Below are positions 16,921 to 26,268 of a stretch of DNA of 64,000 nt, in pieces. The stretch is from Planctomycetota bacterium. Lineage in GTDB: Bacteria > Planctomycetota > J058 > JAJDCQ01. The DNA is taken from positions 1 through 64,000 of the forward strand of contig JAJDCQ010000091.1 of the NCBI GenBank assembly GCA_029260755.1. Reading direction: 5' to 3'. Position numbers and translations under genes: made by a program. The notes under the pieces are model-generated. The model was not told the origin of the DNA. It did not search any database and was given only the letters and a program-made list of their open reading frames with translations. Within the stretch, counting starts at the first letter, position 1. Each line of letters begins with the position of its first letter.

Positions 16921-18240
16921 CTAGATTCCGGCGTGGATCGGGATGCCGTAGACGTCGCGGATCCGCAGCAGGTCGGTCAGCAGCTCGTCGGGCACCTGGT
17001 AGCGGTCGTTCGGGTCCTTCGCCATCGCCTTGCGGACGACGGCGCGGAGGTCGGGCGGGACGTTGGGATTCAGCGTCTCGATCGGCGTCGGCTCGCGCTC
17101 GAGGATGAAGCTGATGAACTCGTTGTAGTTGCGCGCCTGGATCGGGAACTGCCCGGTGAGCATGTGGTAGAGGGTCGCGCCGAGGGAGTAGATGTCGCTT
17201 CGCTGGTCGGCGTTGCGGGCGTCGCGCACCTGCTCGGGCGGCATGTAGCACGGCGTCCCGAGCCCCTCGCCCTCCTTGGTGATCGCGTACCAGCTCGACA
17301 TCCCGAGGCTCTTGGCGAGCCCGAAGTCCATCAGCTTCGCGATCCGCTCCTGGCTGTAGAGGATGTTGGCCGGCTTCAGGTCGCGGTGGACGATCTTCTT
17401 CTCGTAGGCGAACTTGAGCGCGGTCGTGATCTGGATCGCAATGTTGACGACGTCCTCGAGACCGAGGGGGCCGCCGTCCTCGAGGATCGTCTGGACGTTC
17501 TTGCCCGCGAAGTACTCCATCACGAGGTAGTAGCCGTCGTGGTACTCGTTGATGTCGTAGATCTCGATGATGTGCGGGTGGCTGAGCTGGCTGATCATCT
17601 TCGCTTCGCGGAGGAAGCGCATGACCGACTTCTGGCTGATCCCCTCGCGCAGGCGCAGGATCTTGAGCGCCACGATCCGATCCATGAAGAGCTGGCGCGC
17701 CCGGTAGACGAGCCCGACGCTGCCGCTGCCGATCCGCTCGAGGATCTGGAAGCCCTCGAAGACGTCCTGATCGAAGTCGGTGATCGAGCCGCAGTCGGGG
17801 CAGAGGAACCGCCCGTCCTTCTCCTTGACCTCACCCTCCGCGAACGTGGCGAGGCTGATCTCGCACTTGCAGCGCTCGCAGTGGGGCTCCGTCTCCTGGA
17901 CCGGCTCGGTGGTGCGGCGCTCGAAGCGCGGCTCCTCCTCGAGGCTGTTCACGTAGGTCGCGACGAAGACCTCCTGGCCCAGGGCGATCCGGTCGGCGGG
18001 CTGGAGCTCGCCGACCTCGATCCGGGCGCCGTTGAGGTAGACGCCGTTGCGGCTCCGCAGGTCGACGACCCGGCAGACGTCGCCGCTGAAGTCGAGGGCG
18101 CAGTGGAGTCGGGACAGATGTTCGTCGGGGATGCGGTGCTCGGCCGCGGGAGAGCGGCCCAGGGTGACGCAGTGTCCACGCTGCAATGTGAGAATCTCCC
18201 CGCTGGGGAGGCCCTCTATGCACTTGAGCACCAGATACAT
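16921..18240 (-). CDS. FHA / zinc-ribbon / Ser/Thr protein kinase
   Basis: 439 residues, soluble. An FHA phosphothreonine-binding domain (about 1-95; GRSPAAEHRIPDEHLSRLHC and RNGVYLNG motifs) is followed by a zinc ribbon with Cys121-x2-Cys124 and Cys147-x2-Cys150, then a full kinase domain (about 164-430; GSGSVG loop, Lys193, HRDLKPAN 285-292, DFGLAK 305-310, PPEQ, DIYSLGATLYHML). FHA domains usually recruit phosphorylated partners, so the protein may bind its own autophosphorylated form or another kinase. A zinc ribbon between FHA and kinase is an uncommon arrangement. ATG at 18240; the ribosome site is weak. Confidence 0.92.
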   Translation of the reverse strand: MYLVLKCIEGLPSGEILTLQRGHCVTLGRSPAAEHRIPDEHLSRLHCALDFSGDVCRVVDLRSRNGVYLNGARIEVGELQPADRIALGQEVFVATYVNSLEEEPRFERRTTEPVQETEPHCERCKCEISLATFAEGEVKEKDGRFLCPDCGSITDFDQDVFEGFQILERIGSGSVGLVYRARQLFMDRIVALKILRLREGISQKSVMRFLREAKMISQLSHPHIIEIYDINEYHDGYYLVMEYFAGKNVQTILEDGGPLGLEDVVNIAIQITTALKFAYEKKIVHRDLKPANILYSQERIAKLMDFGLAKSLGMSSWYAITKEGEGLGTPCYMPPEQVRDARNADQRSDIYSLGATLYHMLTGQFPIQARNYNEFISFILEREPTPIETLNPNVPPDLRAVVRKAMAKDPNDRYQVPDELLTDLLRIRDVYGIPIHAGI

Positions 18241-18426
18241 AGGCGATTCCGAAGACGATTGTAGGCGTCGAGGTGCGGAGTGTCAAACGGGTCGGCGAGG
18301 TCATCGGCGACGAGGCGCCGCGCGAGGCGACTCCCCTTTACACCGGCAGCCCTCGCTGATAAAAAGAGAACCCTCCCGACGCGAAGCGGAAGTAGCTTCG
18401 CCCCCAGAACATACGGAAGGTCCCGG

Positions 18427-19536
18427 GTGAGCGCCGAGCTGAAGCAGCGGATCGAGGACTCTCGCGCCGCGTTCGACGAGCTGAAGGTCTCGCTCAAGAT
18501 CGAGGACAAGATCGGCGAGCTTCGCCGGCTCGAGTCCGAGATGGAGAAGCCCGACTTCTGGAACGACCAGGGCCGCGCCAAGGGGATCGTCGTCGAGCTC
18601 AAGACGGTCAAGGCGATCACCGGGCCGTTCGAGAAGCTCGAGGGCGGTCTGAGCGAGCTCGAGACGCTCGTGCAGCTCGCCGAGGAGGAGTCCTGCGACG
18701 ACACCTGGGCGGAGGCGGCCAAGCAACAGGACGTCGTCGAATCCGACCTCGAGCGACTCCGCGTCCAGGCTCTCCTCGCGGGACCCAACGACCACCGCGA
18801 CGCCTACCTCTCGGTGCACGCAGGCGCAGGTGGCGTCGACGCTTGCGACTGGGCGAGCATGCTCCACCGGATGTACGGGCGCTACGCGGAGCGGGCCGGA
18901 TTCTCGGTCCGCGAGGTCGACATCCTGCCCGAGACCGAGGCCGGGATCCGCAACGTCACCCTCCACGTCAAGGGCACCTTCGTCTACGGGATGCTCCGGA
19001 GCGAGATCGGCGTCCACCGGCTCGTCCGGATCTCGCCGTTCGACGCCCAGAAGCGCCGTCAGACCTCGTTCGCCGCGGTCGACGTCCTGCCCGACTTCGA
19101 GGGCGACGAGATCGAGATCGACATCCAGGACTCCGACCTCCGGGTCGACCTCTACAGCGCGGGCGGCCCGGGCGGCCAGCACGTCAACAAGACCCAGAGC
19201 GCGGTCCGGATCGTGCACCAGCCGAGCGGGATCACCGTCCAGTGCCAGAACGAGCGGAGCCAGCACGCCAACCGGCGCCAGGCGATGGCGCTGCTCCAGG
19301 CGCGCCTCTTCCGGTTCGAGGAGCAGAAGCGCGACGAGGAGCTCAAGAAGCTCTACGGCGAGAAGGGCGAGATCGCCTGGGGTCACCAGATCCGGAGCTA
19401 CACGCTCCAGCCCTTCACCCTCGTCAAGGACCACCGCACCGGCGTCGAGACGAGCAACACCAACGCCGTCCTCGACGGCGACCTGACCGAGTTCATCGAG
19501 GCCTACCTCCAGCAGAAGGCCGAGGCCGAGGCCTGA
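18427..19536 (+). CDS. prfB: Peptide chain release factor 2
   Basis: 369 residues. It terminates translation at UGA and UAA. The RF2-type stop-codon recognition motif SPF is at residues 203-205, and the peptidyl-tRNA hydrolysis motif GGQ at 249-251 (GGPGGQHVNKT). The N-terminal helical domain is intact and includes KPDFWND. In many bacteria prfB has an in-frame UGA near codon 25 read by +1 frameshifting. Here the corresponding region (AFDELKVSLKIEDKIGELRR) is continuous, so there is no autoregulatory frameshift. GTG at 18427 fits the protein start, with GGAAGG upstream. It is divergent from the FHA kinase gene. Confidence 0.95.
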   Translation: MSAELKQRIEDSRAAFDELKVSLKIEDKIGELRRLESEMEKPDFWNDQGRAKGIVVELKTVKAITGPFEKLEGGLSELETLVQLAEEESCDDTWAEAAKQQDVVESDLERLRVQALLAGPNDHRDAYLSVHAGAGGVDACDWASMLHRMYGRYAERAGFSVREVDILPETEAGIRNVTLHVKGTFVYGMLRSEIGVHRLVRISPFDAQKRRQTSFAAVDVLPDFEGDEIEIDIQDSDLRVDLYSAGGPGGQHVNKTQSAVRIVHQPSGITVQCQNERSQHANRRQAMALLQARLFRFEEQKRDEELKKLYGEKGEIAWGHQIRSYTLQPFTLVKDHRTGVETSNTNAVLDGDLTEFIEAYLQQKAEAEA

Positions 19537-19792
19537 CCGGTCACGCCGACGGCCCCCGGTCGCCCTCGCGGCCTGCCGCTGACGCCGCGTCATCCATCCA
19601 TTGCAGCAATGTGATGCTGCCGTCCCCGCCGGGGGCTTCGCGCTCGATGCCCGCGCGGCCCGCCGACTATGATGGCGCCCGCCCCGAACGGCCGGCCCGG
19701 TCAGGACCTGTGACGCGGATCCGCCTCCGCCGCCCCGGCGCCGGTCGTTTCGGAACCCTGGTTGCTCACGAGCTCGATTGGAGAAGGCCCCG

Positions 19793-21079
19793 ATGACCCT
19801 CGACCCCGCCTCGCTCGCCGCCATCGACCCCGAGGTCGCCGCGGCCGTCCAGAGCGAAGAGCAGCGCCAGAGCCAGCAGATCGTCCTCATCGCGAGCGAG
19901 AACCTCGCCAGCCGCGCGGTTCGCGAGGCGACGGGCAGCGTCCTGACGAACAAGTACGCCGAGGGCTACCCCGGTCGCCGCTACTACGGCGGCTGCGAGT
20001 TCGTCGACGTCTGCGAGCGCCTCGCCCGCGAGCGCGCGAAGAAGCTCTTCGCGGCCGACTACGCCAACGTGCAGCCGCACAGCGGGACGCAGGCGAACAT
20101 CGAGGTCTACATGAGCTGCCTCGAGCCCGGGCAGACGATCCTCAGCATGGACCTCAACCACGGCGGCCACCTCTCGCACGGCCACCCCAAGAACACGGCC
20201 GGCCGCCTCTTCGAGATCGCCCACTACGGGGTCGCCAAGGGATCCGAGGTGATCGACTACGACGAGGTCGCCTCGATCGCGCGCGATCGGAAGCCGGCGA
20301 TGATCGTCGCGGGCGGGAGCGCCTACAGCCGCGAGGTCGACTTCGCACGGTTCCGGGCGATCGCCGACGAGGTCGGCGCGCTCCTCCTCGTCGACATGGC
20401 CCACTTCGCCGGGCTCGTCGCCGCCGGCGTCCACCCGAGCCCCGTCCCGCACGCGGACTACGTCACGAGCACGACCCACAAGACGCTCCGCGGCCCGCGC
20501 GGCGGCGTGATCCTCGCGAAGGACCAGTACAAGAAGAAGGTCGCGAGCGCCGTCTTCCCCGGCAACCAGGGCGGTCCGCTCATGCACGTGATCGCGGCGA
20601 AGGCCGTCGCGTTCGGCGAGGCGCTCACCGACGACTTCAAGGCCTACCAGAAGCAGGTCAAGGCGAACGCGGCCGCGCTCGCGACGGCGCTCGCCGACAA
20701 GGGGCTCCGGATCGTCTCGGGCGGCACCGAGACGCACCTCTTCCTCGTCGACCTCGCCCCGAGTGAGCGGACCGGCGGCGAGGTGGAGAAGGGCCTCGAG
20801 AAGATGGACATCTGCCTCAACATGAACCTGATCCCCTTCGACACCCGCAAGCCGATGGACCCATCGGGCGTCCGGATCGGGACGCCGATCGTCACGAGCC
20901 GCGGGATGAAGGAGGCGGAGATGACCGAGATCGCCAGGCTCATCACGGCCGGCATCGAGAGCCTCGACGACGACGCCAGGATGGCGTCGCTCCGCGACGA
21001 GGTGCACGCCCTGTGCGCGCGCTTCCCGATCCCCGACGCGTTCGTCACGGGACCGGTCGGCGCGGGCGCCGGGGTGTAG
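19793..21079 (+). CDS. glyA: Serine hydroxymethyltransferase
   Basis: 428 residues, usual length. This PLP enzyme interconverts serine and glycine with tetrahydrofolate, the main source of one-carbon units. Landmarks: IASENLAS near residue 34, [15 protein letters not shown] (53-67), the PLP lysine Lys230 in [13 protein letters not shown], and [11 protein letters not shown]. The ATG at 19793 follows GGAG at 19780-19783. In the 256-base region upstream I see a short hairpin (GCAGCA/TGCTGC, 19603-19620) but no recognisable riboswitch. It is followed after 12 bases by the YdjY lipoprotein gene, suggesting read-through transcription. Confidence 0.97.
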   Translation: MTLDPASLAAIDPEVAAAVQSEEQRQSQQIVLIASENLASRAVREATGSVLTNKYAEGYPGRRYYGGCEFVDVCERLARERAKKLFAADYANVQPHSGTQANIEVYMSCLEPGQTILSMDLNHGGHLSHGHPKNTAGRLFEIAHYGVAKGSEVIDYDEVASIARDRKPAMIVAGGSAYSREVDFARFRAIADEVGALLLVDMAHFAGLVAAGVHPSPVPHADYVTSTTHKTLRGPRGGVILAKDQYKKKVASAVFPGNQGGPLMHVIAAKAVAFGEALTDDFKAYQKQVKANAAALATALADKGLRIVSGGTETHLFLVDLAPSERTGGEVEKGLEKMDICLNMNLIPFDTRKPMDPSGVRIGTPIVTSRGMKEAEMTEIARLITAGIESLDDDARMASLRDEVHALCARFPIPDAFVTGPVGAGAGV

Positions 21080-21091
21080 GACGCAGGATCG

Positions 21092-22288
21092 ATGGACACC
21101 GGGAGACGCGAAGTGGACGATCGAAGCGAGAGTCGAACGAGCGGGTGGCGCCTCCGGGCGGCCGGTCTCGCCGCGTGCCTCGGCGGGTCGCTCCTCGCGC
21201 TCACCGGCTGCCCGTCGGATCCGCCGGCGCCCTACACCGGGCCTTCGGGCCCGCGCCCGGGCACGAACTGGCTCGACGAGGGGCCGGACGACGGGCCGGT
21301 CTTCATCGACGGGGACGGCATCGCGGGGCCCGAGGACCTCGAGCCGGCGATGGACGACGACCCGGTCCTCTCGGGCGACGAGGTGGTCCCCGACGACGTC
21401 CCGCTGACCGGGATGAGCCTCGAGGAGGCGCGCCAGATCGCCGCGGCCGTCGCGCGCGACCCGCTCGGCGGGTGCACGATCTACCCCGACCTGAAGCGGG
21501 TCGTCATCCGCGGCGTCACCCTGTTTCAGCGCGGACCGTTCCTCGAGCTCCTCGCCTGCACCGACCGGGGCAAGACGCACGAGAGCCTCATCATGGCGTT
21601 CGTCTCGCCCGAGAAGCTCCACCTCGCGCTCCTCTCGCTCGGGCTCGAGCCCGTCGCCGAGGTCGAGTTCTTCGGCGAGCAGAAGGCGCTCGAGAAGGCG
21701 CCGCGACTCGCGATCACCCTCGAGTGGGAGGACGAGGACGGCAACGAGGTCCGTCGCCTCGCCGAGGACGTCCTCCGGAATCAGTACACCCGCGGGACGA
21801 TGCAGCGGGTCGGATTCGCCTTCGGCGGCTCGCGGTTCGTCACGATCCCGGCCGGCTACGAGGGACCCGAGGAGAAGCAGATCTACGCCGGCCTCTACAT
21901 GGGCGCGGTGGCGACCGTCTACCACGACCCGGACAGCGTCCTCGACAACCCGCTTCTCAGCGGCGGCGACGACCAGACCTACCTCCCGAACGAGGACGTC
22001 CTGCCGCCCCGCTACACCGAGGTTCGGCTCGTCTTCGAGCCGTGGCAGGCCGAGCTCCACGGCGACGGCGCGGATCCGCAGGCGCGCGGGACGCTCGGCG
22101 GCGACGGCGCCGCGCGCCGCGCCCTCGTCCCGTGGACCTCGCCCGTCGCGACCGGCGGCCCGATCGGCGCGGCGCGCAGCGCGCGCCTCGCGAGCGAGGC
22201 GTCGGCTCCCGAGGGCGCGGGCGACGGCGCTCCCGCGACGCCGCCCGGGTCCGGCGACGCCGAAGACGGGGAGAGCGACGGCCAGTGA
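21092..22288 (+). CDS. YdjY-domain lipoprotein
   Basis: 398 residues. A basic N-terminus and hydrophobic stretch end in the lipobox LLALTGC, with the lipidated Cys at residue 40; it should be anchored at the outer face of a membrane. The domain at about 130-325 has the YdjY pattern: DLKRVVIRGVTLFQRGPFLE, then LLACTDRGKTHESLIMAFVS, LHLALLSLGLEPVAEVEF, LEWEDEDGNEVRRLAEDVL and FAFGGSRF. YdjY proteins are frequent in Planctomycetota; their role is unknown. The Ala/Gly-rich C-terminal tail (from about 335) is probably disordered. The gene overlaps the next start (GTGA) and lies 12 bases after glyA. Confidence 0.8.
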   Translation: MDTGRREVDDRSESRTSGWRLRAAGLAACLGGSLLALTGCPSDPPAPYTGPSGPRPGTNWLDEGPDDGPVFIDGDGIAGPEDLEPAMDDDPVLSGDEVVPDDVPLTGMSLEEARQIAAAVARDPLGGCTIYPDLKRVVIRGVTLFQRGPFLELLACTDRGKTHESLIMAFVSPEKLHLALLSLGLEPVAEVEFFGEQKALEKAPRLAITLEWEDEDGNEVRRLAEDVLRNQYTRGTMQRVGFAFGGSRFVTIPAGYEGPEEKQIYAGLYMGAVATVYHDPDSVLDNPLLSGGDDQTYLPNEDVLPPRYTEVRLVFEPWQAELHGDGADPQARGTLGGDGAARRALVPWTSPVATGGPIGAARSARLASEASAPEGAGDGAPATPPGSGDAEDGESDGQ

Positions 22289-23442
22289 GCTCCTCGTCGC
22301 CTCGAGCCCTCCGGGACCTCGTCGAGCAGGTGCAGCGACGTGTCGAGACGGCGCGGCGCGCCCGCGTCGCCGTGCGCGTCGCGAGCGGCGGCCTGCTCGC
22401 GGCGGTCCTCGTGGCGATGCTCGGGGGCGCGATCGTCGACGGCGGCGCGCCGTCTCGGGCGGCCGCCGGGCTCGGGGGCGCCGCGCTGATCGTCGCCGCG
22501 AGCGTGCTGCTGGCTCCCCGGCGACCGGACCGCGACGCGTTCGAGCGGGCGGCGCTCCGGATCGATCGTCGGCTGGGCGCGGCGGACCTCATCGCGACGG
22601 CCGTCTCGGACGCCCGGTCGCCGTTCGCGGCGCTCGTGATCGCCCGGGCGACCGCGGCCGTGCGGGACGCGGGCGACGCGGCCCGGCCGGAGCGGATCGT
22701 CGAGGCGATCGTGCCGGCGGAGACCGCCCCGGTCGCCTGCGCGGTCGCCCTCCTCGGCGCGGCGGCGCTCGCGTTCCCCTCGGCGCCGGCGCAGAACGTC
22801 GCGCCGATCGTCGAGGTCGGCGTCGACTGGAGAAGCGGCGGCGGCGGAGCGGCCGGCGGCGTCGCCGACGCGAGCGCCGGAGCGGCGGGCCCCGGCGGCG
22901 GCGGTGAGCGCCGCGATGACGGTGCCGGCGGCGCCGCCGGCGGCGACGCGATGCCGGCGGAGGCGGCGGCCGAGCTCCTCGAGGCGCTCCGCGATGGCCG
23001 GGTTCGCCTGGTCTCCGCGGCCGCCCAGGCGGAGCGACTCCGCGCGGCCCTCGCCGAGGCCGACCCGGCCGACCTCGACCCCGGCGCGCCCGGGGCGGTC
23101 GCCGCGAGCGCGGAGGAGCGCGCGGCCCTGCGGGCGGCCCTCGCCGACGTCCTTCGCCGCGCCCTCGCGGCCGGGGCGCTGCCCGCCGCGTCGGGCTCGT
23201 CCGGCGGGGAGGCTGACTCCGCCGCCGACCCGGACGAGAGCGGCGCGGGCGGAGGCGGGCCGGGGGACGGCGCGACCACGGTCGCGGACGGCGCCGGCGA
23301 GGTCGACCCGAACAATCCGAGCACGACGGACGTTTCAACCAACACCGGCGCGGCGTCGTCGGGCCGCGGGGCGAGGGACGCCCTACCGCCCCGACTCGCG
23401 CGCGTCGTCTCGATCTACTTCGAAGGGGAGAACCATCGATGA
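22285..23442 (+). CDS. Hypothetical membrane protein, Ala/Gly-rich
   Basis: 385 residues starting at a GTG that overlaps the YdjY stop (GTGA). Two hydrophobic segments (about 30-50 and 58-74) and a third (about 150-165) suggest an integral membrane N-terminal half. The segment RRPDRDAFERAALRIDRRLG between them is amphipathic. The C-terminal half is low-complexity Ala/Gly/Asp-rich with one helical, Leu/Arg-rich region (about 230-300). I do not recognise the family. Overlaps on both sides (GTGA before, ATGA after) couple it to the YdjY lipoprotein and the squalene-oxidase-repeat protein, so the three probably act together at the cell envelope. Confidence 0.65.
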   Translation: MSSSSPRALRDLVEQVQRRVETARRARVAVRVASGGLLAAVLVAMLGGAIVDGGAPSRAAAGLGGAALIVAASVLLAPRRPDRDAFERAALRIDRRLGAADLIATAVSDARSPFAALVIARATAAVRDAGDAARPERIVEAIVPAETAPVACAVALLGAAALAFPSAPAQNVAPIVEVGVDWRSGGGGAAGGVADASAGAAGPGGGGERRDDGAGGAAGGDAMPAEAAAELLEALRDGRVRLVSAAAQAERLRAALAEADPADLDPGAPGAVAASAEERAALRAALADVLRRALAAGALPAASGSSGGEADSAADPDESGAGGGGPGDGATTVADGAGEVDPNNPSTTDVSTNTGAASSGRGARDALPPRLARVVSIYFEGENHR

Positions 23443-24656
23443 GCACCCGCAATGACCTTCACCCGTTCGCCGGGCGCCGCCCGGCGATCCTGCTCGCGCT
23501 CGCGATCGCGATCGTCGCGCTCGCCACGCTCGCCCCGAGCGCCCCGGCCCACGCCGGCGACCGCGCGTCGTGGTTGAAGATGTACAAGAAGGGCCTGGAC
23601 GCGATCCTCGCCCAGCAGAACGACAACGGCAGCTTCGGGATGATCCCCGGGGCGAAGGAGCCGGGCGAGGTCGGCCTGACCGCGCTCGCGGTGAAGGCGT
23701 TCGCCGACGCCCCCGATGAGATGAAGAAGAAGGTCGCCGACCCCGCCGAGGAGGCCGCCGGCTACCTCATCTCGCTCCAGCGCGAGGACGGCGCGGTCGT
23801 GAACGACCGGAGCGGCCTGGCGACCTACCGGAGCTCGCTCGCGATCATGGCGTGGGTGAGCCTCGACGCCGAGAAGTACAAGGCCAACATCGCCAAGGCG
23901 CGCGACTACCTCCTCGGGACGCAGTTCCACGAGGGGCACATGGACGTGAAGGAGGACAACCCCTACTACGGCGGCTGGGGCTACGACAAGAAGGGCGAGA
24001 AGCCCGACGCGGACATGTCGAACACCGCGTTCGCCCTCGCCGCGCTCGTCGCGGCCGGTCTCGACGAGAAGGACCCCGTCTTCGAGCGCGCCGCCACGTT
24101 CGTGAGCCGCTGCCAGAACCGGACCGAGAGCAACCCCGGCTTCGGAGGCGTCCGCGTCCTCGACGACGGCGGGTTCTTCTACGACCCGGGCCTGAGCCGT
24201 CGCCACGCCGCGGTCCGCAAGGGCGCGGACGGCAAGGACGAGCTCGTCTCCTACGCGTCGATCACCTACATGGGCCTCATGAGCCTGCTCCACGCCAAGG
24301 TGGGCAAGGACGATGGCCGGGTGAAGGCGGCCGTCGGCTGGATCACCAAGCACTACACCCTCGACGAGAACCACGGCCTGGGGACGCGCGAGGACCCCGA
24401 GCGCGCCCAGGACGGGCTCTACTACTACTACTACGCGTTCGCGAAGGCGCTCGACGCGTTCGGCCAGACCGAGATCGTCGCCGCCGACGGGACCAAGCGG
24501 GTGTGGGCGGCCGACCTGCTCGACGCCCTCGCCGCGCGCCAGCGCGACGACGGGACGTGGGTGAACACCCGCGAGCGGTGGTGGGAGATCGATCCGACGC
24601 TCTGCACCCTCTACGTCCTGAACGCGTCGGGCGTCGCGCTCCGGAACCTGCCGTAG
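23439..24656 (+). CDS. Exported prenyltransferase/squalene-oxidase-repeat protein
   Basis: 405 residues. A signal peptide (cleavage after APAHA, about residue 38) precedes an alpha/alpha-toroid built from QxxxGSFG-like repeats: QQNDNGSFG, LQREDGAVVNDRSGLATY, YGGWGYD..., FGGVRVL, RQRDDGTW. These repeats are shared with terpene cyclases and prenyltransferases, but the DxDDTA catalytic motif of hopene cyclases is absent (PDADMSNTAFA at the nearest position). So this is probably a non-cyclase member, of which secreted forms are common in Planctomycetota. Function unknown; binding of a lipid or glycan is a guess. The ATG overlaps the previous stop. Confidence 0.75.
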   Translation: MSTRNDLHPFAGRRPAILLALAIAIVALATLAPSAPAHAGDRASWLKMYKKGLDAILAQQNDNGSFGMIPGAKEPGEVGLTALAVKAFADAPDEMKKKVADPAEEAAGYLISLQREDGAVVNDRSGLATYRSSLAIMAWVSLDAEKYKANIAKARDYLLGTQFHEGHMDVKEDNPYYGGWGYDKKGEKPDADMSNTAFALAALVAAGLDEKDPVFERAATFVSRCQNRTESNPGFGGVRVLDDGGFFYDPGLSRRHAAVRKGADGKDELVSYASITYMGLMSLLHAKVGKDDGRVKAAVGWITKHYTLDENHGLGTREDPERAQDGLYYYYYAFAKALDAFGQTEIVAADGTKRVWAADLLDALAARQRDDGTWVNTRERWWEIDPTLCTLYVLNASGVALRNLP

Positions 24657-24668
24657 CCCGAGGCGCCC

Positions 24669-24704
24669 CGCCCGCAGCATCGCCCGCAGCATCGCCCGCA
24701 GCAT
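24669..24704. repeat. Three tandem copies of a 12-base unit
   Basis: CGCCCGCAGCAT is repeated exactly three times, ending 9 bases before the start codon of the inositol-phosphate synthase gene. The ribosome site GAAGG follows directly. The repeat forms the 3' half of the 57-base spacer to the upstream gene. Confidence 0.9.
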
Positions 24705-24713
24705 CGAAGGGAC

Positions 24714-26135
24714 ATGGAAGACGTGAAGATCGAGAACGCTGACGCCGTCGAGCGCCCCGCCACCGGCGGCGGGGCTCGACGGTCCTCGAAGGCCAAGGGC
24801 GCCCGGGCGCGATCGGCCGTCTCCGCTCCGATGAACGGGGCCGGCGCCGCGCCGCGCCGTCGGGCCCGGCGTCGGGCCGCCGGGGCGGGCGGGGGCGGCG
24901 GCTCGGGCCGTCGCCTCGGTCTCTGGCTGATCGGGGCCAAGGGCGACGTCGCGACGACGGTCTCGGTCGGGATCGAGGCGCTCCGCCTCGGCCTGACCGA
25001 CACGACCGGGATCGTGACCGAATGCCACGAGCTCGCCGGGACCGACCTCGTCCCGGTCGAGGGGATCGTCCTCGGCGGCTACGACGTCCGAGGGGGCAGC
25101 CCCCTCGACGCGGCCCGGAACGTCGATGCCGAGAGCGGTCTCTTCGGGGCCGCCTTGCTCGACGCGGTCGCGCCGGGCCTCGAGGCGTTCGGCGCGCGGA
25201 TCAAGTCGGGCTTCATCCAGCGGTCCGGGCCGGCCGTCGAGGAGATCGCGACGGCGGCGATCCGCAAGAAGGTCGCGCGCCCGTCCCGGTGGGTTTCCGG
25301 CGTCAAGCGCGACCTCGCGCGGTTCGCCCGGGAGAACGCCCTCGACGCGGTCGTCGTCGTGAACGTCGCCTCGACCGAGCCGACCGACGAGCCGCCGGCC
25401 TGCTACGCGTCGGCGGACGCGCTCCTGGCGGCGATCGCGAAGGACGACGCGGGCATCCACGCGAGCGTCCTCTACGCGACCGGCGCGATCGAGGCGGGCT
25501 GCCCGTACGTGAACTTCACGCCGTCCTTCGGCTCGAGCATCCCCGCCCTCGCCGAGCTCGCGGAGCGACGCGGCGTCCCGCACATGGGGCGGGACGGCAA
25601 GACGGGCGAGACGCTCGTCAAGGCGGCCCTCGCGCCGCTCTTCGTGGCGCGCAACCTCCAGGTCCTCTCGTGGACCGGCCAGAACATCCTCGGCAACCGC
25701 GACGGACGGATCCTCGAGGATCCGACCGCGAAGCGGAGCAAGTCGATCGGCAAGGACCAGGTGCTGAAGAGCGTCCTGGGCGACCGGCTCGGCACGAGCC
25801 GGGTCGGGATCGACTTCGTCCCGAGCCTCGGCGACTGGAAGACGGCCTGGGACCTGATCCACTTCCAGGGCTTCCTCGGCACCAAGATGACCCTCCAGTT
25901 CACCTGGCAGGGGGCGGACAGCGCGCTGGCGGCGCCGCTGGTGATCGACCTGGCGCGGCTCGCCGAGCGGGCGGCCCGGTCGGGGCGCAGCGGGCTCCTG
26001 ACCGACCTGGCCGTCTTCTTCAAGAACCCCGATGGCGTCGAGGATCACGCCCTCGTCCACCAGCTCGACCTGCTCCTCGCGTTCGCCGAGGAGCTCCGGT
26101 CCGAGGGGGCGGCGGTCCTCGAGGCCGGCGACTGA
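24714..26135 (+). CDS. Myo-inositol-1-phosphate synthase with basic N-terminal extension
   Basis: 473 residues. It converts glucose 6-phosphate to inositol 1-phosphate with NAD, the first step to inositol lipids or inositol solutes. The catalytic domain begins at about 66 with LGLWLIGAKGDVATTV (NAD site of the bacterial/archaeal type). It continues through VVVNVASTEPT, PYVNFTPSFGSSIPALAEL, GKTGETLVKAALAP, WTGQNILGNRDG and SKSIGKDQVL, the last near the catalytic lysines. The first 65 residues are Ala/Gly/Arg/Lys-rich and not part of the family. An internal start could remove this extension, but no better ribosome site was found and GAAGG precedes the ATG at 24714. Confidence 0.88.
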   Translation: MEDVKIENADAVERPATGGGARRSSKAKGARARSAVSAPMNGAGAAPRRRARRRAAGAGGGGGSGRRLGLWLIGAKGDVATTVSVGIEALRLGLTDTTGIVTECHELAGTDLVPVEGIVLGGYDVRGGSPLDAARNVDAESGLFGAALLDAVAPGLEAFGARIKSGFIQRSGPAVEEIATAAIRKKVARPSRWVSGVKRDLARFARENALDAVVVVNVASTEPTDEPPACYASADALLAAIAKDDAGIHASVLYATGAIEAGCPYVNFTPSFGSSIPALAELAERRGVPHMGRDGKTGETLVKAALAPLFVARNLQVLSWTGQNILGNRDGRILEDPTAKRSKSIGKDQVLKSVLGDRLGTSRVGIDFVPSLGDWKTAWDLIHFQGFLGTKMTLQFTWQGADSALAAPLVIDLARLAERAARSGRSGLLTDLAVFFKNPDGVEDHALVHQLDLLLAFAEELRSEGAAVLEAGD

Positions 26136-26268
26136 TCGGGCCCGCCGCGGCCCTCGGGGAGCTCCCGGGGACCGCCGGAGAGCCGTGGATTCCCTGCAGC
26201 ACGCGTCCGGATGGTGTACAGATGATGGGTAGGGTATAGCCCTGGCATCAGCTCGCTCCGGAGGCTCC

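Noticed and set aside
19537..19792. A riboswitch in front of glyA
   Set aside because: Only a short GCAGCA/TGCTGC hairpin is visible; conserved cores of glycine, SAM or THF riboswitches were not recognised.
18301..19953. Minus-strand frame opposite prfB
   Set aside because: Shadow of prfB by codon bias; prfB motifs are unambiguous.
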